In this document: positions 14,529 to 23,414 of the stretch, piece after piece
How positions within the stretch are numbered: position 1 is the stretch's first letter
Layout: every line of letters begins with the position of its first letter
Assembly (NCBI GenBank): GCA_937957685.1
Contig: CALGAO010000017.1
Span: 1 to 41,899 of the forward strand
DNA from: an uncultured Paenibacillaceae bacterium
GTDB lineage: Bacteria; Bacillota; Bacilli; Paenibacillales; DA-C8
Direction: 5' to 3'
Length of the DNA stretch: 41,899 nt
Position numbers and translations under genes: made by a program
The notes under the pieces: model-generated
Told to the model about the DNA's origin: nothing
Seen by the model: only the letters and a program-made list of their open reading frames with translations
Databases searched by the model: none

Positions 14529-15865
14529 TCGGCGGATCACCCCCCCGGAGGGCCTTCTTCCTGCTAAATGCCTACAATCTGTTCTTCTGGTTCAGCAGGG
14601 AGCTGGCCCGGCCGACGATCTCCATCGCGCTGACCGATCGCATCGATTCGGCGGCGCTGGTCGGAGCGTTGCTCTCGGTCCAGTCGTTCCTGCCGCTGCT
14701 GCTGGCGATACCGCTGTCGTCGGTCGGAGACAGGTACGGTCATGATCGGGTGATGCACGCCGGTTCGTGGCTCACCGTCATCAGCGCCGTCAGCTTCCTC
14801 GCCGCCGGTCAAGATCAGCTGACGGAGCTGACGTACATCGCATTGCTGTCGATCGGCCAGATCCTCTCCGGCATCTCCTGGATGATCGTCTGGGTGGCGA
14901 TCCAGGCCCTCGGCTCGGAGGGAGCATCGGGGTCAGGCGGGGCAGGCGCGAGAAGAGCGGTCGGACAGCTCGTGCTCATCATGAGCGCCGGCAGCCTGCT
15001 CGGCCCGCTCGTATCGGGGCAGTTGATCGAACGGCTGGATATGCGCTCCGTATGGATCGTGTATGCCGCTCTGGCCGTCCTGCAATACGCGATATCACGC
15101 GTGCTGCTGACCTATTGGAACGCCAGGCGGAGAGCCGAACGGGTCAGCGGCGATGCGGCTGCTGCCGGCCGCACTCCGGACGCGGCAGAGGCTGCACATG
15201 CCGGAAGCCCGGGCGGGAAGAGCCTCGCGTCGACGGCCAGTATGCGCAAGCGGCTCGGCCGAAGCTGGGCCGATCTGGGCGGCGCGGCTTACACGATCGT
15301 GCTGATCGGATCCTTCATCATGATGTTCGGCGCCGAGCTCCGCGCCAGCTACCTGTCGGTCTATCTAAGGGATGCGGGCATGCAGGCGGATGAGATCGGC
15401 ATGATCGTGATGTTCGGGGCGCTGGCCTCGGCGATCGTCCGGGTGTTGCTGAATACGAAGTTTTCGCTTCGCTGGTCGAGGCGACTCCTGCTCATCGTCT
15501 CCCTGTCCTGCACGACCGTCGGTGTCCTGTCGATCTCCTGGCTTCCCGCAGGATGGTTGAACTCATTGACGAGCATCTGCCTCGGACTGGGCGGCGGCAT
15601 CGGCGAACCGATCCTGATCCTGTTCATCGTGGAGAGCGCAGCCCTGCGCAGGAGGGGAGCGGCGATGGCCGGACGGGTGCTGATGAATCGGCTGGCGATG
15701 TTCGTGTCGCCCCTGTCGGCCGGCTGGTCCGTCCACCTGATGGGCAGCCGGGGCGGCTTTATGACTCTGGGTCTGGCTCTTGGCGCTCTTGGCGCAGTGT
15801 CCGTATACAAGCTGAATAATTTGTTGAAAAGAGGAATGCTGCATGACAACGACAACGTCTCGTAA
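14525..15865 (+). CDS. Major facilitator superfamily transporter
   Basis: 446 residues with about 12 hydrophobic segments, in two halves joined by a hydrophilic loop near residues 200-245 (SGDAAAAGRTPDAAEAA, then a basic stretch). The first cytoplasmic loop has DRYGHDR, the usual MFS motif A position. It is coupled by ATGA to the ATPase gene and overlaps hyuB by 23 bp. In an operon that already has an ABC importer, it may export a product or take up a second form of the substrate. Specificity unknown. Confidence 0.85.
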   Translation: MIGGSPPRRAFFLLNAYNLFFWFSRELARPTISIALTDRIDSAALVGALLSVQSFLPLLLAIPLSSVGDRYGHDRVMHAGSWLTVISAVSFLAAGQDQLTELTYIALLSIGQILSGISWMIVWVAIQALGSEGASGSGGAGARRAVGQLVLIMSAGSLLGPLVSGQLIERLDMRSVWIVYAALAVLQYAISRVLLTYWNARRRAERVSGDAAAAGRTPDAAEAAHAGSPGGKSLASTASMRKRLGRSWADLGGAAYTIVLIGSFIMMFGAELRASYLSVYLRDAGMQADEIGMIVMFGALASAIVRVLLNTKFSLRWSRRLLLIVSLSCTTVGVLSISWLPAGWLNSLTSICLGLGGGIGEPILILFIVESAALRRRGAAMAGRVLMNRLAMFVSPLSAGWSVHLMGSRGGFMTLGLALGALGAVSVYKLNNLLKRGMLHDNDNVS

Positions 15866-18065
15866 AACAGATCCTATCCAATATGAAATCCTGCGTCATC
15901 GTCTGCAGTCCGCGACGGAGGAAGCGGCGGTGACGATGAAGCGGGTGTCCGGTTCGCCGGTGGCCACGGAGATCGGCGACCTGAACGTTTCGATCATGGA
16001 TGACAAGGGAGATTGCGTGCTGCTCGGCCAGTACAGCATTGCCAAAGGCACGACGCTGTCCAAGGTCGTGAAGGACATCCTGAACAACTATCAGGACAAC
16101 CCCGGCATCCATGAGGGCGATGCCTTCATCTGCAACGATCCGTACGTTGGCGTCATGCACCAGAACGACGTGGCGCTCGTCATGCCTTACTTCCGGGACG
16201 GCCGGCTGCTCGCCTGGGTCGGAGCGGAGATCCACCAGGTGGACGTCGGCGGTCCGACGCCTGGCCAGGTGCAGCTCGGCGCGAAGGATATCTTCGGCGA
16301 AGCGCCGCTCATGCCGCCGATGAAGATCCTGCAGAACGGCAAGCTGCTGAAGGATGTGGAGCGCAACTATCTGCGCAAGAGCCGCGTGCCCGATCTGGTG
16401 GCGCTCGATCTCAGGGCGAAGCTGGCGGCGTGCAACGGACTCTGCCACAACATCGAACTGATCGCGGATCAGCTGGGAAGCGACGGGCTGCTCGACTTCT
16501 TCGAAGACATCCTGAACGACGCGGAGCGGCTCATCCGCGCCAAGCTGCGCAACATCCCGAACGGCACCTGGTACTCCCGCGCCTATATGGAGTTCGAAGA
16601 CAAGGTCTATCCGATCGTCGTATCGCTCACCAAGGACGGCGAGCGCATGATCTTCGACTTCACCGGCACGGCGAAGCAGGCGCCGGCGACGATCAACATG
16701 ACCTTCGAGTCGCTGGAGGCGCATCTGTGCGGCAGCGTCGTCACCTCGCTCTGTTGGGATATCCCGTGGACGACCGGCGGCATCTCCAGGGTCATCGAGA
16801 TCCGGGCGGAGGAAGGCACGCTCGTCAGGCCGACCTATCCGGCCGGCGTATCCAAGTCGACGACGAGCATCGGCCTGCTGATGGGCAGCGTCGTGCGCCT
16901 CGCCATCTCGAAGATGCTGCTCGCCTCCGGCATCTATGCCGATCGCGCCATGGCCGGCTGGCCGGGCTCGAAGGCGCAGGAGGAGCTGCACGGCATCAAT
17001 CAGTACGGCCAGCACTTCGGTGCGGACATCCTCGACGGCATGGCCGGCGGAGGAGGCGCGCGCACCTGGAAGGACGGCATCGATACGGGCGGACTCGGCG
17101 GATCGCCGAAGGTCGGCATCGCCAATGTCGAGGATTATGAGCAGCAGTATCCGCTTCTCTATCTGTACCGCAGGCAGTTGCCTGATTCCGGCGGCGCGGG
17201 CATGTTCCGCGGCGGCAACGGCATCGACCGCATGTACATCGTGCACGACCAGGAGGAGATCCCGGATGTCGTCATGCACTCGATCGGCTCCAAGGTGCCG
17301 GCCACGGCAGGGCTTGCCGGTGGACATCCGGCGGCGACCAACCAGTTCATGATCAAGCGGGCGACGAACATCGAAGAGGAGCTTGGGAGCGGGAAGCTGC
17401 TGACGGATTTTGACCAGGTCGATGCGCCAGCAGAGTACCACGGGGCGATGTCGCGGACGAGCCTGAGACGCGGCGACGTTTACCGCTCCATCTCCAACGG
17501 CGGAGGCGGCTATGGCGATCCGCTGCATCGCCATCCGGATCTGGTGGCGGAGGATCTGCGGCTCGGCCGCATCTCGGAGGATACGGCGCGCGAGCTGTAC
17601 GGCGTCGTCATCAGGGACGGAGAGTGGCAACCGGCGGAGACGGCAGCGCTGCGGGCGCAGCTGCGCCGCGAGAGGCTGGCCAGGGCGGTCAAGCCGGAGG
17701 CAAGCTTTAGCCAGGTGCCGGTCGCCCGGAAGCACCGCCATATTCATGACCTGATGTATACCGGACTCGGCACGGACGGTCACCCCTATTACTATTGCAA
17801 CTGCGGCTGCACGCTGGCCGCCTACGAAGATGACTATCTGAAGCATCTGCCATATCGCGATGCGGCGTTCCGGGAGACCGGGAAGCACGTCGATCCGCGT
17901 GAGATCGCCGGAGGAGAGTTCTATATCCGCCTGTATTACTGCCCGGACTGCGGCACGCAGCTGAATTCGGAAATCATGCGCAAGGGGGATGCCCCGCTGC
18001 CAGGCGATCGCATCGAGCTGTCGTTCACGGAGGACAGCGAGGCGGCTGCCTCACCGGTAGCGTAA
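15843..18065 (+). CDS. HyuB-like hydantoinase/acetone-carboxylase subunit with C-terminal Cys-rich ribbon
   Basis: 740 residues. Residues ~1-580 form a HyuB domain (N-methylhydantoinase B, acetone carboxylase alpha-type): EEAAVTMKRVSGSPVATEIGD, FICNDPYVGVMHQNDV, RGGNGIDRMY and SNGGGGYGDP. A region of about 90-110 residues is added at the C-terminus, with C652, C654, C656 (CNCGC) and C700, C703 (CPDCG), probably a zinc ribbon. Acetone and acetophenone carboxylases have a separate small Cys-rich subunit; this region may be its fused counterpart (inference). Such enzymes use ATP to activate a carbonyl or to open a cyclic amide, together with HyuA. It overlaps the MFS gene by 23 bp, which fixes the start near ATG 15843. 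Confidence 0.88.
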   Translation: MTTTTSRKTDPIQYEILRHRLQSATEEAAVTMKRVSGSPVATEIGDLNVSIMDDKGDCVLLGQYSIAKGTTLSKVVKDILNNYQDNPGIHEGDAFICNDPYVGVMHQNDVALVMPYFRDGRLLAWVGAEIHQVDVGGPTPGQVQLGAKDIFGEAPLMPPMKILQNGKLLKDVERNYLRKSRVPDLVALDLRAKLAACNGLCHNIELIADQLGSDGLLDFFEDILNDAERLIRAKLRNIPNGTWYSRAYMEFEDKVYPIVVSLTKDGERMIFDFTGTAKQAPATINMTFESLEAHLCGSVVTSLCWDIPWTTGGISRVIEIRAEEGTLVRPTYPAGVSKSTTSIGLLMGSVVRLAISKMLLASGIYADRAMAGWPGSKAQEELHGINQYGQHFGADILDGMAGGGGARTWKDGIDTGGLGGSPKVGIANVEDYEQQYPLLYLYRRQLPDSGGAGMFRGGNGIDRMYIVHDQEEIPDVVMHSIGSKVPATAGLAGGHPAATNQFMIKRATNIEEELGSGKLLTDFDQVDAPAEYHGAMSRTSLRRGDVYRSISNGGGGYGDPLHRHPDLVAEDLRLGRISEDTARELYGVVIRDGEWQPAETAALRAQLRRERLARAVKPEASFSQVPVARKHRHIHDLMYTGLGTDGHPYYYCNCGCTLAAYEDDYLKHLPYRDAAFRETGKHVDPREIAGGEFYIRLYYCPDCGTQLNSEIMRKGDAPLPGDRIELSFTEDSEAAASPVA

Positions 18066-18224
18066 GGGGGCTTGAGCGCAAGGACGGAGTCGTCGTCAAC
18101 ATCGGACGGCCTGGCCTCGGATGGCAGGTTCACGGCGTAGGCGTCAGGCAGGCCGTGATCGGGTCCCGGGTCGGGTCACCCCGAGGTTCGCATATCTAGA
18201 TCGAGTGGATGGGAGAGAGACACC

Positions 18225-20312
18225 ATGAAATATTATATCGCAGTCGATTCAGGAGGAACGTTCAGCGATTGCGTCGTGATCAGCGAAGAGGGGGAGATGT
18301 GGACGGGCAAGTCGCCGTCCACCCCGCCGCACTTCGAACGGGGAGTCGTTAACGCAGTGAAGGATGCTGCGGAAGTGATGGGGTTGTCTTCCGAGGAGCT
18401 GTTCAGGAACGCCAATCTGTTCTCACATGGCACCACTGTGGCCACGAACGCGTTGTTGACACGCGAAGGTTGTCCGACGGCATTGATCACCACGGCCGGC
18501 CATGAGGATGCGATCATCATCGGACGGACACATCAGAAGATCGCCGGTCTCAATTCCTCGCAGATCATGGACATGAGCACGCTCGACAAGGCCGTGCCGA
18601 TCGTCCCGCCGAATCTCATCTTCGGGCTCACGGAGCGGATCAATTACGCCGGCGAGGTCGTCGTCCCGCTGAGCGAGGAATCTCTGGAACGGATCGCAGA
18701 CCGGCTGCTGGAGCTGGGAGTGGAGGCGGTGGCGGTCAGCCTGCTCTGGTCGTTCCGCAATCCGACGCATGAGCGGCGCGTCCGCGACTACCTGCTCTCG
18801 CGCAATCCGAACTGGTTCATCTCCCTGTCATCGGAGCTGTCGCCGGTGATCGGCGAATACGAGCGTACGGCGACAACGGCGATCAATGCCTTCCTGAGCA
18901 AGAAGACGAAGAGCTATCTGATCGACCTGGAGAAGGGGCTGGGCGATGCGCAATACGCCGGGGAGCCCCTCGTCATGAAGTCCTCCGGCGGCATCGCCTC
19001 GATCGCGCAGGCGATGGAGACGCCGGTGGCGCTGCTGACCAGCGGCCCTGCCGGGGGCGTGAACGGAGCCCTGTCGCTGAGCAGGATGATGGGCCATCGC
19101 AACGTGCTGACCACCGACGTGGGCGGGACCAGCTTCGACGTCGGGATGATCGTGGGCGGCGAGCCGGTGCTGGCGGAGTCGCCGGTATTTGATCAGTATC
19201 ATGTCACTTACCCGATGATCGACGTCGTATCGATCGGCGCCGGCGGCGGCAGCATCGCCTGGATCCAGCCGGATACAGGGCTGCTCAAGGTCGGGCCGAA
19301 GAGCGCGGGCGCGCTGCCTGGACCCGTCTGCTACGGCCGGGGCGGCACGTTGCCGACGGTGACTGACGCCAACCTCGTGCTCGGGCGGATGAATCCGAAG
19401 TATTTCCTCGGCGGCAAGCATCAGCTGGATCTGGAGGGCGCGCGGGCTGCCATCAAGCCGCTCGCTGACCAGCTCGGCCTCTCGATCGAGGATACCGCCC
19501 TCGGCATCGTGGAGATCGCCGATGCGCACATGGGCGACCTCGTGCGGAAGATGACGATCCAGCGCGGTTACGATCCGCGGACGTTTGCGCTGTATGCCTT
19601 CGGCGGCGCAGGACCGCTGCACGTGTGCGGGTATACGAGAGGCACCGGCATCCAGGAGGCGATCATCCCGCGCATGTCGTCGGTCTTCTCGGCATTTGGC
19701 ATCGCGCAGTCCGATCTGGCGGCGGTGGCCGAGGAATCGGCGGCGATGACGCTGCCCGCGCAGCCGAAGATGCTGGAGCAGGCGCTGCAGCGGCTGACCG
19801 AACGGGCGCTGAAGGAGCTGTCTCGCTCCGGCAAGACGGGCGAGGCGGTAACGGTGCAGAGGGAGGTGCTGGTCCGCTATCAGGGACAGAAGCACGAGAT
19901 CGCCGTCGCTGTGCCCCGGACCCTGGAGACGGAGGCCGATGTGGAAGAGCTGATCCGCCGCTTCGAGGCCAGGTACGAGGAAATATACGGCCGGGGAACG
20001 GCCTTCAGGCAGGCGACCGTCGCGCTGACCGGCTTCCGCATCCGTGCCATTGGCAGCCTTGGACTGCCGCAGCTGCGATTCGCCAGCTGCGGACGTCCGG
20101 AATCGGTGACGCCGGAATACAGCCCGGTGTACCTGAGGGAAACGGGCGGCTGGACGGACGTGCCATTTTATCGCTTCGACGACTTGCCGGCGAAGTTCGC
20201 GGCGGTTGGGCCGGCGATCATCATCTCGAATCATACAACGATCTATATCGCGCCCGACTTCCAGGTCAGGCTGGATGAATACGAGAACCTGGTGCTGTCG
20301 CCGATCTCCTGA
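18225..20312 (+). CDS. HyuA-like hydantoinase/acetone-carboxylase subunit
   Basis: 695 residues. The N-terminal Hydant_A_N region has VDSGGTFSDCVV (about 6-17) and SHGTTVATNALL. The Hydantoinase_A domain contains TSGPAGGVNGAL, TTDVGGTSFDVG and FGGAGPLHVCGY, the ASKHA-type ATP-binding elements. A typical C-terminal domain follows. It should pair with HyuB as the ATP-using subunit. The length matches N-methylhydantoinase A (about 690-700). ATG 18225 follows GGGAGAG. A 159-bp spacer after hyuB shows no gene or terminator. Confidence 0.9.
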   Translation: MKYYIAVDSGGTFSDCVVISEEGEMWTGKSPSTPPHFERGVVNAVKDAAEVMGLSSEELFRNANLFSHGTTVATNALLTREGCPTALITTAGHEDAIIIGRTHQKIAGLNSSQIMDMSTLDKAVPIVPPNLIFGLTERINYAGEVVVPLSEESLERIADRLLELGVEAVAVSLLWSFRNPTHERRVRDYLLSRNPNWFISLSSELSPVIGEYERTATTAINAFLSKKTKSYLIDLEKGLGDAQYAGEPLVMKSSGGIASIAQAMETPVALLTSGPAGGVNGALSLSRMMGHRNVLTTDVGGTSFDVGMIVGGEPVLAESPVFDQYHVTYPMIDVVSIGAGGGSIAWIQPDTGLLKVGPKSAGALPGPVCYGRGGTLPTVTDANLVLGRMNPKYFLGGKHQLDLEGARAAIKPLADQLGLSIEDTALGIVEIADAHMGDLVRKMTIQRGYDPRTFALYAFGGAGPLHVCGYTRGTGIQEAIIPRMSSVFSAFGIAQSDLAAVAEESAAMTLPAQPKMLEQALQRLTERALKELSRSGKTGEAVTVQREVLVRYQGQKHEIAVAVPRTLETEADVEELIRRFEARYEEIYGRGTAFRQATVALTGFRIRAIGSLGLPQLRFASCGRPESVTPEYSPVYLRETGGWTDVPFYRFDDLPAKFAAVGPAIIISNHTTIYIAPDFQVRLDEYENLVLSPIS

Positions 20313-20546
20313 GGATCGGAGCATGGTTCCCGGTTGGTCCTGACCGGGCATATGTACGGCCAACGGATGCCCGCATATGGTTCACCGCCAGTCGGCGAAC
20401 CTGCGCAGGGATCGGCGCGCATCAGTGTGTTGGGGAGCGCGCATCACGATCTGCATCATCGATGTCAGAACAACATGGCGAATCTGATCAAGGCATCACG
20501 AACTTCATCATAGAAGAGCAAACATACAAAGAGGAGTGGAGAGTCC
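20313..20546 (+). other. 234-bp spacer between hyuA and the receptor gene
   Basis: I see no gene, terminator or clear promoter. GCGCGCATCA occurs twice as a short direct repeat. The ribosome binding site AGAGGAG lies at the right end. Confidence 0.4.
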
Positions 20547-21644
20547 ATGAAGAATTGGATGAAGAAATGGATGTTGGGTGCAGCTGTGTTGATGTTGCTG
20601 ACGACTGTGCTGGCAGCTTGCGGCGGCAACAGCTCAAGCAGCGGCAGCGGTTCGGGCAGCGGCGGCGCTTCGCAGACGTCGGGTCAGTCCTCGGGCAATT
20701 CCGGTGCAAGCGGAGCTGGAGCGGAGGAAGTCCCGGTTGTGGATCTGCGACTTGACGTGGTCGCTACGGGCACCCAGTCGATCCCGGCATTTGTCCTGGA
20801 GAAGCTGGAGCTGGACAAGAAGCATGGCTTTCATCTGATCATCAATGAGAACTCGGGCGCTGGCGGAGCCAACTGGACGGCGATCAAGACGAACATGGCG
20901 GACGCGATCATCACCAACTGGCTGGATATCGGGCGCAATCGCGCACAGACGGTGCCGGTGTATGCCGTTGCTCCGTTCCTCACCTGGGCGAACGGGGTGC
21001 TCGTGCCGGCCGATTCACCGGTGAGCTCTCTCGCCGACCTGAAGGGGCTGAAGATCGGCGCATACAATACGAAATCGCTCGACTGGGTGCTGATCCGTGC
21101 GGCTGCCCAGCGCTCCGCAGGGTTCGACCCGGCCGAAGAGAACGAGGTGACCGAGGGAGCGCCAGGCCTGATGGTCGGTCTCATCGAGCAGAAACAGGTC
21201 GATGCGATCCTGAACTATGGCGATATGAATACGAAGCTGGCCGGCACCGGAGGCTTCAAGGTTCTGTTCACGGTGGCGGACATTCTGAAAGAGCTGGACA
21301 TGAATTCGGATGCGGCATTCCTGTACTACGGCTTCACGGAAACCTTTATCAACGAGCATCCGGAGACGGTCAGGCAGTTCGTCGCCGCGTATGAAGAGGC
21401 GGTGGAATACCTGTACACGAACGATGACATCTGGACGGAGATCGCCGAGGTCAAGTTCGACATCACGGATGAGGCGGGCGTGGCCAATCTGCGCGATACG
21501 CTGCGCAAGGCGATCAGGAAGGAGCTGCCCGCTACGGCGGAGGAGGATGCGCACAAGCTGTTCAGCTGGCTGAAGGACAACGGACATGGAGAGCTGCTCG
21601 GCATCGAGGAACTGCCGGAGACGCTGTTCTGGTTCGGTGAATAG
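20547..21644 (+). CDS. ABC transporter substrate-binding lipoprotein (NMT1/SsuA-like)
   Basis: 365 residues. The signal peptide ends in lipobox LAAC (Cys about residue 26), followed by a Ser/Gly-rich linker. The mature part starts VVDLRLDVVATGTQSIPAF and contains SPVSSLADLKGLKIGAYN, typical of NMT1/SsuA receptors that bind small aromatic, sulfonate or heterocyclic solutes. It should deliver substrate to the SsuB/SsuC-like transporter earlier in the operon. AGAGGAGTGGAGAG precedes the ATG. The receptor gene sits after the enzymes rather than next to its permease. Confidence 0.9.
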   Translation: MKNWMKKWMLGAAVLMLLTTVLAACGGNSSSSGSGSGSGGASQTSGQSSGNSGASGAGAEEVPVVDLRLDVVATGTQSIPAFVLEKLELDKKHGFHLIINENSGAGGANWTAIKTNMADAIITNWLDIGRNRAQTVPVYAVAPFLTWANGVLVPADSPVSSLADLKGLKIGAYNTKSLDWVLIRAAAQRSAGFDPAEENEVTEGAPGLMVGLIEQKQVDAILNYGDMNTKLAGTGGFKVLFTVADILKELDMNSDAAFLYYGFTETFINEHPETVRQFVAAYEEAVEYLYTNDDIWTEIAEVKFDITDEAGVANLRDTLRKAIRKELPATAEEDAHKLFSWLKDNGHGELLGIEELPETLFWFGE

Positions 21645-21847
21645 TCAGAGGCGGTCTGGGTTCGATCAGGGCGAGAGCTGAAGATCGGAGCGTAGGCTGA
21701 GGTCGGCGCTCCCGGTCGGATGGATTCACACGGATGAACAGGACCATGCAAGATGATGCGGCCCGGGAATGGCTTGAAGCCTGCGGCGTAGCTGAGGGCC
21801 GACCCTCCCGGGTCGATGAATAAACTGGATGAACAGGAGCATGATCG
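21645..21847 (+). other. Duplicated leader before the M20 gene, with possible 25-codon ORF
   Basis: Two imperfect copies of about 55-60 bp each end in GATGAACAGGA-C/G-CATG: near 21690-21748 and 21788-21843. The second supplies the M20 ribosome binding site. The first sets up ATG 21746 with a short frame to TAA 21821-21823 (25 residues, MQDDAAREWLEACGV at its start). This could be a leader peptide or only the result of a duplication. Confidence 0.4.
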
Positions 21848-23131
21848 ATGAACACGAACCTGGAAGCATGGAAAGAGAAGGTGCTTGCGAACATCCGCGA
21901 AGAGGATCTGATCCAGCTCGTGCTGGAGCTGTGCAATATCCCGAGTCCGTATGTGTACGAGAAAGAGGCCGGCGATTACGTCTACGACTGGATGGCGAAG
22001 GAAGGCTTCAAGCCGAAGCGGGTAGGGCTGACCAGCGAGCGGTTCAATGTCGTCGGCAAACTGGAAGGAAGCGGGGAAGGCTACAGCCTGCTCTTCTCCA
22101 GCCATCTCGATACAGGTGGTCCGCGCGGCCGGGTCGAGGACGCGTGGAAGTTCGCGCCGGAGAAGATGAACAGCCCGTACTGGCATACGGCGAAGCTGGA
22201 GAATGGCGTGTTCTTCGGGCAGAGCGTGGAGAACGACAAGGGACCGATGGCGTGCTTCATGATCGCCGCCAAGGCGATCAGGGACGCCGGGGTGCCGCTC
22301 AAGGGCGACATCTACCTGACCGCCTGCCCGGGCGAGATGGGACAGGAGCCGGTATCGGAGTATCAGGGCATCGAGTATGTGAGCAAGGAAGTCGGCGCCG
22401 AATACATGATGATCCATGGCGGGATCATGGCCGATTATGGCATAGCCGCGGAAGGCACGGACTTCGGCGTGAGCTGGGTGGAGGCGGGCAAGGCTTTCTT
22501 CAAGATCACGGTGCGCGGCGCCTCAGCCTATACCCCACTGCTCCAGCATGCCGAGAATCTGGCGGAGCATCGCAACCCGATCGTCAAATCCGCCGTGCTG
22601 ATCGAGGCGCTCCATCGCTGGGCGCTTGCATACGAGAAGAAGCATACCGTCCACCTGCCGGGCGGAACGGTCATCCCGAAGGTGCAGATCGGCGCGGTGC
22701 GCGGCGGCATGCCGTATTATGTCATCGGCGGAACGGATATATGCGAGTTCTACCTGGACGTGCGCATCCCGCCGGGCTATGTGCCGGGCGATGTGTACCG
22801 GGAGCTGAAGCGGGTGGTGGCTGGCACGGGACTTGCGGCGGATATCGAGCTGTTCCTCTTCCGGCAGGGCTATGAGGCGGACAACGAGAAGATCCAGCCG
22901 CTCGTGCAGGCGCTCGGCCGCAGCCACAGCGAAGTGATCGGCGGCGAGCTCAGGATGGCGGATCCCGGATTCTCCAGCATGTGGCGCGATCACAGCGTGT
23001 TCAACGAGTATCGGGTCGCCTCGCTGACCTATGGGCCGTCGCGCTTCACTCCGTCGCTGGAGGATCTGATGAACTGCGCGAAGGTGTATGCTCTGCTTGC
23101 TCTGGAGATCACCTTGAAGGAGAGGGAATAG
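21848..23131 (+). CDS. M20-family metallohydrolase, divergent
   Basis: 427 residues of the ArgE/DapE/carboxypeptidase G2 type. H86 and D88 lie in SSHLDTGG, the bridging D130 in VENDKGPM and E163 in CPGEMGQEP. Two usual features are missing: the second Glu of the canonical EE pair is M164, and the C-terminal zinc His (normally after YGP) reads SRFTPSLED. The family hydrolyses N-acyl or N-carbamoyl amino acids, which would fit cleavage of a ring-opened hydantoin-like product. It is the last gene of the operon and a strong terminator follows. AGGAGC sets ATG 21848. The substrate is unproved. Confidence 0.85.
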   Translation: MNTNLEAWKEKVLANIREEDLIQLVLELCNIPSPYVYEKEAGDYVYDWMAKEGFKPKRVGLTSERFNVVGKLEGSGEGYSLLFSSHLDTGGPRGRVEDAWKFAPEKMNSPYWHTAKLENGVFFGQSVENDKGPMACFMIAAKAIRDAGVPLKGDIYLTACPGEMGQEPVSEYQGIEYVSKEVGAEYMMIHGGIMADYGIAAEGTDFGVSWVEAGKAFFKITVRGASAYTPLLQHAENLAEHRNPIVKSAVLIEALHRWALAYEKKHTVHLPGGTVIPKVQIGAVRGGMPYYVIGGTDICEFYLDVRIPPGYVPGDVYRELKRVVAGTGLAADIELFLFRQGYEADNEKIQPLVQALGRSHSEVIGGELRMADPGFSSMWRDHSVFNEYRVASLTYGPSRFTPSLEDLMNCAKVYALLALEITLKERE

Positions 23132-23218
23132 GCAGACGCTGTACGGGCTGCCTGCGGTGGCAGCGTGGCAGACGTTCTGGACAGGACGATGGCCTGACGG
23201 CAGGTATAGATGTGCAGG

Positions 23219-23260
23219 AACCTCCCGATACTGCTATTATAGCGGTATAGGGAGGTTTTC
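23219..23260 (+). terminator. Terminator of the catabolic operon, overlapping next ribosome binding site
   Basis: AACCTCCC (23219-23226) pairs with GGGAGGTT (23250-23257). An inner stem (ATACTGCT with AGCGGTAT) brings it to about 16 bp with one mismatch, and TTTTC follows. The descending arm contains GGAGG (23251-23255), the only ribosome binding site for the small gene at 23268, so folding would hide it. Confidence 0.85.
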
Positions 23261-23267
23261 TTGCGTT

Positions 23268-23414
23268 ATGGTAGATGAGCATCGGCAGGAGGAAGAGGAT
23301 CTGCTGTTCAAGGATCCGCTGCGCACTGCGCGGGGCATCGCCCTGGGAGTTGCGATCGGCAGCGTGATATGGGCGGTCGTCATCGGACTGTTCATCCTGT
23401 GGCTGCTGCCTTAA
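23268..23414 (+). CDS. Small single-span membrane protein, 48 residues
   Basis: A short charged N-terminus (MVDEHRQEEEDLLFKDP) is followed by one hydrophobic segment (about residues 22-46, IALGVAIGSVIWAVV). No family recognised. Its ribosome binding site, GGAGG at 23251-23255, is 12 bases away and lies inside the terminator of the upstream operon, so translation may depend on that hairpin. The stop overlaps the convergent PH-domain gene stop through a shared TTAA. It looks like a genuine small membrane protein, but coding is not proved. Confidence 0.55.
   Translation: MVDEHRQEEEDLLFKDPLRTARGIALGVAIGSVIWAVVIGLFILWLLP

Noticed and set aside
15759..17888. Minus-strand frame of 709 codons opposite hyuB
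   Set aside because: It is a shadow of hyuB arising from codon bias; no start signal and no recognisable domain.
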